From contig JAUNAE010000166.1 in NCBI GenBank assembly GCA_030527765.1, positions 1-5,056 of the forward strand: a stretch of DNA of 5,056 nucleotides, in the 5' to 3' direction. Source of the stretch: Eubacteriales bacterium. GTDB taxonomy: Bacteria > Bacillota_A > Clostridia > Lachnospirales > Lachnospiraceae. Numbering within the stretch: position 1 is the stretch's first letter; each line of letters starts with the position of its first letter. The notes under the pieces were generated by a model. The model was given only the letters and a program-made list of their open reading frames with translations, did not search any database and had not been told where the DNA came from. This document shows, piece after piece, positions 1 to 5,056 of the stretch. The position numbers and the translations under genes were made by a program.

Positions 1-536
1 ATATCGGACGTCTTGCTTTTCCGATCTTCTGTTTTCTGATCGTGGAAGGATCTCTCCATACAAGAAATCGTTTCAAATATGGACGGAATCTTCTTCTGTT
101 CGCATTGATTTCGGAACTTCCATGGAACTATGTTCATTCCGGAGGTCTCACATACAAAGGTCAGAACGTATTTTTCACCCTCTTTCTCGGATATCTCGGC
201 ATGTGCGCCTTCGAATATCTGAGGGATCAGCAATTCCTTCTGCTCCTTGCTCTTCTGGCACTTTTGTTTGCTTCTGTAGCGCTTCATGCAGATTACGGAT
301 ACAGAGGATATATTCTCCTTCTGATTCTTTATACTCTCCGGTCAAACAGACCCGCTCAGGCTGTGATTGCAAGCTGCTGGCTTGCCTTTGAATGGAAAGC
401 CTGCTTTGCTTTTCTGCCGATCAACATGTATAACGGAAAGAGAGGATTCATTCGAGGTCCTGTGGGAAAATATTTCTTCTACGCATTCTACCCCCTTCAT
501 ATGTTGATTCTCGGATATATCAAATTTCATATGTAA
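1..536 (+). CDS. TraX family membrane protein, C-terminal part (5' truncated by window edge)
   Basis: The reading frame is open from base 3 and gives 177 residues to a TAA at 534-536. The GTG at 42 is not the likely start, because family-like sequence (IGRLAFPIFCFLIVEG) continues upstream of it, so the gene starts outside the window. TraX-like blocks in order are GRLAFPIFCF, EGSLHTRN, ALISELPWN, NVFFTLFLGYL, ADYGYRGYI, PINMYNGKRG and a closing YAFYPLHMLIL. Several hydrophobic stretches (for example LLLLALLALLFASVAL) point to a multi-pass inner-membrane protein. TraX of the F plasmid acetylates the pilin N-terminus. Chromosomal Firmicutes homologues have no pilin partner in view and their substrate is unknown, so only the family assignment is firm. 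Family members are about 230-250 residues, so roughly 50-70 are missing. It converges on the minus-strand operon. Confidence 0.88.
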   Translation, partial: IGRLAFPIFCFLIVEGSLHTRNRFKYGRNLLLFALISELPWNYVHSGGLTYKGQNVFFTLFLGYLGMCAFEYLRDQQFLLLLALLALLFASVALHADYGYRGYILLLILYTLRSNRPAQAVIASCWLAFEWKACFAFLPINMYNGKRGFIRGPVGKYFFYAFYPLHMLILGYIKFHM

Positions 537-557
537 AATTGCTTTTTTGAATCCAAC

Positions 558-602
558 AGAGAATTTCATCATGATTTTTGGCGGAATTTTCAGAAATTCT
601 CT
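558..602. repeat. 10-bp perfect inverted repeat after the TraX gene
   Basis: AGAGAATTTC (558-567) is the exact reverse complement of GAAATTCTCT (593-602), with a 25-base loop that itself contains the palindrome ATCATGAT (568-575). It begins 21 bases after the TraX stop. Neither arm is followed by a T-run on either strand, so it is not a standard intrinsic terminator. It could stabilise the 3' end of the TraX mRNA or be a protein-binding site; the sequence does not decide between these. Confidence 0.5.
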
Positions 603-625
603 ATCAGATTCGCTTCAAACTAAGA

Positions 626-712
626 AAAGACTGTAGTACAGAGACAACCTTCGATTCCATACCCTCGCCGGTATTGGTTTTGAACCGCTGTGTTGTTCTA
701 ACTACAGTCTTT
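626..712. terminator. 87-base inverted-repeat element, possible bidirectional terminator or structured RNA
   Basis: AAAGACTGTAGT (626-637) pairs perfectly with ACTACAGTCTTT (701-712). Inside, ACAAC (644-648) can pair with GTTGT (692-696). Two further hairpins fit within that: ATACC/GGTAT (659-663/670-674, 6-nt loop) and GGTT/AACC (676-679/683-686, 3-nt loop). The result is a branched fold. On the plus strand the stem is followed by TATTTTATT; on the minus strand it runs into TTTTCTTAG. Both fit moderate intrinsic terminators between convergent genes. The long branched loop is unusual for a plain terminator, so a small structured RNA or a miniature mobile repeat remains possible. It matches no riboswitch or ribozyme consensus that I can recall. 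The strand is undetermined. Confidence 0.5.
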
Positions 713-745
713 ATTTTATTCATTACTGCAAATTATCTGTAATCT

Positions 746-813
746 AACTTTTGCTGTGAAAGTTTTGTGCTTTCAAAGCACTCCGCACCTTCGTGCCCAC
801 TCTTCGTATGAGC
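746..813. repeat. Hairpin-rich extragenic tail downstream of the beta-helix gene
   Basis: Read on the minus strand just after the stop of the beta-helix gene, this tract carries GCAC-GAAG-GTGC (785-796), then GTGCTTTGAAAGCAC (767-781, a perfect palindrome with a 6-7 bp stem), then AACTTT/AAAGTT arms (759-764 and 746-751). The motifs CGAAG and GAGTG each occur twice within 779-809. The tract reminds me of dispersed GC-richer 3' tails seen between genes in Lachnospiraceae, but that is recall, not a search. No T-run follows the hairpins, so it is a poor intrinsic terminator on its own. Confidence 0.35.
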
Positions 814-819
814 TATTTC

Positions 820-1488
820 TTACTGTTTCTCTACCACTTCATTTCTGTTCTTATAGATGTGGTTTGCTGGTACACAGCCTCTCACCGGTGACAGTGGATA
901 TACATTGCAGTTTCTTCCGATGACGGTTCCCGGATTCAGAACGGATCCACATCCGACTTCTACATTGTCTCCAAGCATTGCACCGAATTTCTTAAGGCCG
1001 GTTTCCACCTGATCTTCTCCATTCTTCACAATCACAAGCTTCTTGTCAGATTTTACATTGGAACAGATAGAGCCTGCACCCATGTGTGATTTGAAACCAA
1101 GGACGGAATCACCTACATAGTTATAATGAGGAACCTGCACCTTATTGAACAGAACGGCGTTTTTCAGTTCTGTAGAGTTTCCGACAACAGCACCTTCTCC
1201 TACAATGGCTTTACCGCGGATAAATGCACAGTGACGAACTTCCGCATCTTTGCCGATAATGGCAGGACCTGTGATGGACGCGGTAGGCGCTACTTTCGCG
1301 GTTTTTGCAATCCAGACATTTCCATCTCTCAGATCATACTCTTCCTCAGGAAGGGTTGCACCAAGTTTTTCGATAAACGCTCCAATCTCCGGAAGCACTT
1401 CCCATGGATATGTCTTTCCCTGAAATAATTCTGCTGCGATGGTCTCATTGAGATCCAGCATCTGATCAATTGTAAAATCTTTGATCAT
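820..1488 (-). CDS. GlmU-like left-handed beta-helix acyltransferase (hexapeptide repeat), stand-alone
   Basis: This 222-residue protein has an N-terminal helical segment (about 1-50) followed by hexapeptide repeats of a left-handed beta-helix (about 57-210; VAPTASITGPAIIGKDAEV, IVGEGAVVGNS, VGCGSVLNPGTVIG). Residues 119-145 (VPHYNYVGDSVLG, GAGSICSN) align by eye with the GlmU acetyltransferase signature HLTYLGDAEIG...GAGTITCN, so His121 sits where the GlmU catalytic histidine lies. The N-terminal uridyltransferase domain of GlmU and its GxGTRM-type motif are absent. It should therefore not be a UDP-GlcNAc pyrophosphorylase, a label such proteins may carry, but an acyl- or acetyltransferase or a sugar-nucleotide-binding relative of unknown substrate. 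Family trimerisation is expected. The ATG at 1486-1488 overlaps the topoisomerase stop as ATGA, with AAAGGAGG nine bases upstream. Confidence 0.85.
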   Translation of the reverse strand: MIKDFTIDQMLDLNETIAAELFQGKTYPWEVLPEIGAFIEKLGATLPEEEYDLRDGNVWIAKTAKVAPTASITGPAIIGKDAEVRHCAFIRGKAIVGEGAVVGNSTELKNAVLFNKVQVPHYNYVGDSVLGFKSHMGAGSICSNVKSDKKLVIVKNGEDQVETGLKKFGAMLGDNVEVGCGSVLNPGTVIGRNCNVYPLSPVRGCVPANHIYKNRNEVVEKQ

Positions 1489-3533
1489 GATTGTTTTCCT
1501 CCTTTACGTGCAGGCTGTTTCTTATAGTTTACTGCTGCCTGATTAAAAAATTGTCGAAGCAGAGCCTGATTGTCTGCTGCTTTTACCTGATCTGTTCGAA
1601 TTCTCACAAAATGCTCCAGTTTCTGCATATACTCTTCCGGAGTAATGCTTCCTTCTGCCACATAATTCAATCCCTTTTCCCAGCTTGCGGTCAGCTCCGG
1701 ATTCAGAAGAGATCGAATGGAAAGATTTACGACATCGAATACCATCTCTCCAAGGAGGGTCGGTGTAATAATCTGTGTCTTTTTATTGAGTGCAAGATAT
1801 TTAATATTAAAAAGTTTCTTCAGAATCTCCGCTCTTGTTGCACTGGTTCCGATTCCCGCACCTTTGATCTGGGCACGAAGCTCTTCATCCTCAATGAGCT
1901 GACCGGCATTTTCCATAGCCAGAATCATCGAACCGGAATTATAGCGTTTCGGCGGAGAAGTCTCTCCCTCCCGGATACTAAGGTCTTTCACCGGAAGTTC
2001 GTCACCTTTTTTCAGCTTCATAAGTGACGAAAGAAGAGCAGAATTTACAGAGGTTTCTTCCTCTCCCTTAGCATCGGAATCTTCTTTGCTTTCTTCTCCA
2101 ATTTTCTTTTTGGCAAAGGAGTTTGTGGCAATACCAAGCCACCCCTCTTCCATCAATACCCGGAAAGAAGAATAGAAGGATTCTTTTTGAATGTTTGTGA
2201 CAAGTGATATTTTCTGATATACCGCCGGCGGATAAAAAATGCAGAGGAATCGCCGCACAATGGTTTCATATACTCTCTGAGCAGTCTGAGAAACGCTGTT
2301 CAGAGCCTGAAGACCCTGACCGGTCGGAATAATTGCGTAGTGATCTGTAATCTGCTTATCATTTGTGTATCTGGTCTTCCCAATGTTCTTGTATGTACCA
2401 AGATCCAAAGTCTTCTGAGCAAGATCCCCAATCACGGAATAATTTCTGAGACCCGCGATGTTCTTGTAGATTTCCTTTGCTACTGCACTGGAAAGCACAT
2501 GGGCATCTGTACGTGGATACGTTACGAGTTTTTTCTCATACAGTTCCTGTACAATACTTAAGGTCTGATCCGGACTGATCTTGAAAAGCTTTGAACAGAC
2601 ATTCTGAAGCTCCGCCAGATTGAAAAGAAGGGGTGCATTCTTGTTCTCTTTTTTGCGTTCTGCCTTACAAACGGTGCAGACAAGGGGAGACGTTTCCTGC
2701 AGTTTCTGAATCATCTCTTCTGCGTATTCCCTTTTCAGAAATCCGTTTTCTTTGTATAAATGAGGCGACTGATAGTAAAGGCTCTCCGGTGTTACTCTCC
2801 ATTCTCCCTCTATGGAATCTTCTCCAAGACTCATCTGACTGATCACGCGGTAAAAAGGAGTCTTAACAAAAGAACGGATTTCCCGCTCTCTTCGAACGAC
2901 CATGCCAAGCACGCAGGTCATAACACGTCCCACGGCAATCGCCTGATATTTTGTTCCCAGATAAGAAGAGACACTGTTTCCATAGCGAAGAGACAAGGCT
3001 CTGGAAAAATTTATTCCCATCAGATAATCTTCCTTCGCGCGAAGATATGCGGCATTTCCAAGATTGTCATATTCTGACAGATCCTTGGCTTCCCGGATAC
3101 CACGAAGAATTTCTTCTTCTGTCTGGGAATCAATCCAGACGCGCTTCTGGGCTTTGTTCTTCACACCGGCCATCTGAGCAACCAGACGATAGATATACTC
3201 TCCCTCTCGTCCGGAGTCTGTACAAACATAAATGGTATCCACATCCTGGCGGTTCAGAAGTCCCTTGACAATCTGGAACTGTTTCTTCACCCCGGGAATC
3301 ACCTCATATTGAAATTCAGACGGCAAAAAAGGCAGGGTATCAAAACTCCACCTTTTCAATTTCATATCATATTTTTCGGGATAGCTCATGGTAACCAGAT
3401 GTCCGACACACCAGGTTACCACGCTGTCCTCAGATTCCAGATATCCGTCTTTTCTCTGTCCTCGAATGTTCAGTGCCTTGGCGAATTCCTGAGCAACGCT
3501 TGGCTTTTCTGCGATGTACAAAGATTTTGACAT
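1485..3533 (-). CDS. topB: Type IA DNA topoisomerase, TopB (topoisomerase III) class
   Basis: The 682-residue enzyme should relax negative supercoils and unlink single-stranded crossings in DNA through a 5'-phosphotyrosine intermediate. The TOPRIM domain starts at once (LYIAEKPSVA, Glu9) and carries the acidic motif CTDSGREGEYI (Asp106, Glu110, Glu112) for Mg2+. The catalytic tyrosine is Tyr339 in LVTYPRTD. Other landmarks are DHYAIIPTG (397-405), GIGTSATRAEILKKL (560-574) and NPELTASWEKGL (611-622). The motif usually written VGRVQTPTL reads VGRVMTCVL here (201-209). An acidic linker lies at about 479-493. The protein ends in a short basic tail (KKQPARKGGKQS) with no Cys4 zinc ribbons, as in short TopB proteins; E. 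coli TopB is about 650 residues. The start ATG follows asd by 28 nt with only a weak AGGA/AGGT ribosome site. The TopB class is more likely than TopA. Confidence 0.93.
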   Translation of the reverse strand: MSKSLYIAEKPSVAQEFAKALNIRGQRKDGYLESEDSVVTWCVGHLVTMSYPEKYDMKLKRWSFDTLPFLPSEFQYEVIPGVKKQFQIVKGLLNRQDVDTIYVCTDSGREGEYIYRLVAQMAGVKNKAQKRVWIDSQTEEEILRGIREAKDLSEYDNLGNAAYLRAKEDYLMGINFSRALSLRYGNSVSSYLGTKYQAIAVGRVMTCVLGMVVRREREIRSFVKTPFYRVISQMSLGEDSIEGEWRVTPESLYYQSPHLYKENGFLKREYAEEMIQKLQETSPLVCTVCKAERKKENKNAPLLFNLAELQNVCSKLFKISPDQTLSIVQELYEKKLVTYPRTDAHVLSSAVAKEIYKNIAGLRNYSVIGDLAQKTLDLGTYKNIGKTRYTNDKQITDHYAIIPTGQGLQALNSVSQTAQRVYETIVRRFLCIFYPPAVYQKISLVTNIQKESFYSSFRVLMEEGWLGIATNSFAKKKIGEESKEDSDAKGEEETSVNSALLSSLMKLKKGDELPVKDLSIREGETSPPKRYNSGSMILAMENAGQLIEDEELRAQIKGAGIGTSATRAEILKKLFNIKYLALNKKTQIITPTLLGEMVFDVVNLSIRSLLNPELTASWEKGLNYVAEGSITPEEYMQKLEHFVRIRTDQVKAADNQALLRQFFNQAAVNYKKQPARKGGKQS
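1498..1505 (-). promoter_or_regulatory. Strong Shine-Dalgarno inside the end of the topoisomerase gene
   Basis: AAAGGAGG on the minus strand lies nine bases before the ATG of the beta-helix gene and is embedded in the Lys-Gly-Gly codons of the topoisomerase C-terminus. It fixes the start at 1488 and, with the ATGA overlap (1485-1488), suggests translational coupling. Confidence 0.85.
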
Positions 3534-3561
3534 TCTATACCTGTTCCTGTTCTATCATATT

Positions 3562-4647
3562 TTATTTTGCTGTAATGAATCCTTTTGCCTTCAGTGTCTC
3601 TGCACAAAGGACAGCACCACCTGCTGCACCACGTACAGTGTTATGAGACAGACCGACAAATTTGAAATCGTATACGGTGTCTTCTCTCAGACGTCCGATG
3701 GAAACACCCATACCTCTTTCGAAGTTTACATCCTCTGTAACCTGTGGACGGTTGTCCTCCTCCAGATACTGGATGAACTGCTTCGGAGCACTCGGAAGTT
3801 CTGCCTCCTGCGGGAATCCTTTGAAAGCACGAAGTTTCTCGATCAGCTGCTCTTTGGTAGGTTTCTTGCGGAATTTTACGAATACAGCTGCTGTATGTCC
3901 GTTCAGAACCGGAACACGGATACACTGACAGGTAATTACCGGAGACTCAGCCGGCACAATTACACCGTCTTCTACTTTACCCCAGATACGAAGAGGCTCT
4001 TTCTCACTCTTCTCTTCCTCGCCGCCAATGTACGGAATGATATTTCCAACCATCTCCGGCCAGTCTTTGAAGGTCTTACCAGCGCCGGAAATTGCCTGAT
4101 ATGTCGTACATACAACTTCGTATGGCTCAAATTCTTTCCATGCAGTCAGTACAGGTGTGTAGCTCTGGATGGAGCAGTTTGGCTTAACAGCAACGAATCC
4201 TCTTGTAGTGCCAAGACGTTTCTTCTGAGATTCGATAACATCGAAATGCTCCGGGTTGATTTCCGGAATAACCATCGGTACATCCGGGGTCCAGCGATGT
4301 GCACTGTTGTTGGAAACAACCGGTGTCTCTGTCTTTGCGTATGCTTCCTCAATTGCTTTGATCTCATCTTTGGACATGTCTACTGCAGAGAATACAAAGT
4401 CAACGGTAGATGCCACTTCTTCAACGTCGCTTACGTTCTTGACCACGAGATTTTTAACAGCCTCCGGCATTGGAGTATCCATTTTCCATCTTCCGCCGAT
4501 TGCTTCCTCGTAAGTCTTGCCTGCACTTCTGGCACTTGCAGCCAGTGTGACTACTTCAAACCATGGATGGTTCTCCAGCAGAGAAATAAATCTCTGTCCT
4601 ACCATACCTGTTGCACCAAGAATACCAACTCTCAATTTTTCGCTCAT
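3562..4647 (-). CDS. asd: Aspartate-semialdehyde dehydrogenase, archaeal/fungal-type
   Basis: This enzyme reduces L-4-aspartyl phosphate to L-aspartate 4-semialdehyde with NADPH, the branch point to lysine/diaminopimelate, threonine and methionine; it acts in the cytosol. The 361-residue product has the N-terminal Rossmann motif GATGMVG (11-17), VVSNNSAHR (110-118), the catalytic cysteine Cys158 in [17 protein letters not shown] (182-191) and the catalytic histidine His251 in RVPVLNGH. The C-terminal NADP-domain return is [21 protein letters not shown] (330-350). The motifs and length fit the archaeal/fungal-like group rather than the E. coli type (Cys135, FVGGNCTVS). The ATG is preceded by AGGAGA at 4654-4659, spaced six bases. 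The gene sits 46 nt after argH and 28 nt before topB. Nothing is broken or missing. Confidence 0.96.
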   Translation of the reverse strand: MSEKLRVGILGATGMVGQRFISLLENHPWFEVVTLAASARSAGKTYEEAIGGRWKMDTPMPEAVKNLVVKNVSDVEEVASTVDFVFSAVDMSKDEIKAIEEAYAKTETPVVSNNSAHRWTPDVPMVIPEINPEHFDVIESQKKRLGTTRGFVAVKPNCSIQSYTPVLTAWKEFEPYEVVCTTYQAISGAGKTFKDWPEMVGNIIPYIGGEEEKSEKEPLRIWGKVEDGVIVPAESPVITCQCIRVPVLNGHTAAVFVKFRKKPTKEQLIEKLRAFKGFPQEAELPSAPKQFIQYLEEDNRPQVTEDVNFERGMGVSIGRLREDTVYDFKFVGLSHNTVRGAAGGAVLCAETLKAKGFITAK

Positions 4648-4653
4648 GTTCTC

Positions 4654-4659
4654 TCTCCT
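4654..4659 (-). promoter_or_regulatory. Ribosome binding site of asd
   Basis: AGGAGA on the minus strand, six bases before the ATG at 4647, supports the chosen asd start. The 46-nt gap to the argH stop shows no clear -35/-10 pair, which fits read-through from argH. Confidence 0.75.
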
Positions 4660-4693
4660 GTCATTTATGTGAATGAATTGTTAGTACCTGTTT

Positions 4694-5056
4694 TTATTCT
4701 GCGAGATACGCTTTCAGTTCTTTGAGAACTTCTCCCATCACTTCCGGACCCGGAGCTCCGATGGTCATTCGTTTCTCTACGCAGGTTTTGAGGCTGATAG
4801 CATCATAAATATCTTCCTCAAATACCGGGCTGATTTCTTTGTATTCCTCAAGGGAAAGCTCATCCAAAGATATATTCTTCTCGAGGCAAAGAAGCACCAG
4901 TCTTCCCACAATACCATGGGCGTCTCTGAAAGGCACTCCGTGATTCACAAGATAATCTGCCGCATCTGTTGCGTTTGTGAATCCTTTTTTTGCACTTTCT
5001 TCCATATTGTCTTTGCGGAACTGAATGGTAGACATCATTCCGTCAAAAAGTGCCAC
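4694..5056 (-). CDS. argH: Argininosuccinate lyase, C-terminal part (5' truncated by window edge)
   Basis: ArgH cleaves argininosuccinate to arginine and fumarate, the last step of arginine synthesis, as a cytosolic homotetramer of the fumarase/aspartase superfamily. The visible 120 residues are its C-terminal region; the full protein is about 460 residues. The frame is open to the window edge and the first visible codon, GTG, is an internal valine, not a start. Recognisable blocks are GFTNATDAADYLVNHGVPFRDAHGIVG, matching E. coli [27 protein letters not shown], then SPVFEEDIYDAISLKTCVEKR, matching [21 protein letters not shown]. The catalytic SSxMPQKKNP loop lies outside the window. The TAA at 4694-4696 precedes asd by 46 nt, so it probably opens or continues an amino-acid biosynthesis operon. 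Confidence 0.95.
   Translation of the reverse strand: MALFDGMMSTIQFRKDNMEESAKKGFTNATDAADYLVNHGVPFRDAHGIVGRLVLLCLEKNISLDELSLEEYKEISPVFEEDIYDAISLKTCVEKRMTIGAPGPEVMGEVLKELKAYLAE

Larger units (their letters stand above)
537..819. other. Convergent intergenic region with several inverted repeats
   Basis: This 283-base stretch lies between the TraX stop (+) and the stop of the beta-helix gene (-). No convincing coding frame is present. It holds a 10-bp inverted repeat (558-567/593-602), a larger element closed by 12 bp (626-637/701-712), a 6-bp inverted repeat (746-751/759-764) and two small hairpins (767-781 and 785-796). Because both flanking genes end here, transcription termination from both sides is the expected role. 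I could not place a convincing promoter on either strand. Confidence 0.7.

Noticed and set aside
42..44. GTG as start of the TraX gene
   Set aside because: Conserved TraX sequence (GRLAFPIFCF) is encoded in frame upstream of it to the window edge, so this is an internal valine.
626..712. Integron attC site
   Set aside because: The long imperfect palindrome suggested it, but the terminal core sites (RYYYAAC/GTTRRRY) are not matched; TTCTAAC near 696-702 is only a near miss.
626..712. tRNA gene, because of the cloverleaf-like fold and GGTTTTGAACC arm
   Set aside because: The 12-bp closing stem is too long, and there is no TTCRANNC T-loop, anticodon arm or CCA-end geometry.
1491..2027. Plus-strand open frame opposite the topoisomerase 3' end
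   Set aside because: It is antisense to well-conserved topoisomerase sequence, has no ribosome site worth noting and no family-like motifs.
3514..4725. Long plus-strand open frame (403 codons) opposite asd
   Set aside because: It lies almost wholly antisense to asd, whose catalytic motifs are intact, and its translation is Cys/Phe/Leu-rich without any recognisable domain. It is a shadow frame.
5054..5056. GTG as start of a small 120-residue protein
   Set aside because: The sequence is the C-terminal part of ArgH and the frame is still open at the edge.

Overview
The window looks like chromosomal DNA from a low-to-mid GC Gram-positive anaerobe, most likely a Lachnospiraceae-type Clostridia. 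This placement is inference from the protein flavour (a chromosomal TraX homologue, an archaeal-type Asd, a TopB-like type IA topoisomerase, a GlmU-like beta-helix protein), strong AGGAGG-type ribosome sites and codon use. There was no database search. I see no phage, transposase, CRISPR array, tRNA or rRNA.

Layout. Positions 1-536 (+) hold the C-terminal part of a TraX-family membrane protein that runs off the left edge. Positions 537-819 form a 283-base convergent intergenic region with several inverted repeats, including an 87-base element closed by a perfect 12-bp stem, and a repeat-like tail next to the minus-strand genes. From 820 to the right edge, all genes lie on the minus strand, in transcription order: argH (right edge, C-terminal 120 codons only), asd (4647-3562), a type IA topoisomerase of the TopB class (3533-1485), and a GlmU-like left-handed beta-helix acyltransferase (1488-820). 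Gaps are 46 nt, 28 nt and a 4-nt ATGA overlap, so the set reads as one operon.

How they fit together. ArgH makes arginine from argininosuccinate, and Asd makes the branch-point metabolite for lysine/diaminopimelate, threonine and methionine; the pair is an amino-acid biosynthesis block. The topoisomerase and the beta-helix protein follow without clear promoters of their own and are probably co-transcribed, and the ATGA overlap suggests that their translation is coupled. The operon probably ends in the convergent region, where the 12-bp stem followed by a T-rich run (on both strands) could act as a bidirectional terminator.

Most of the window is ordinary housekeeping sequence. The parts most worth a second look are the branched 87-base inverted-repeat element at 626-712 and the free-standing GlmU-like acyltransferase tied to the topoisomerase gene.
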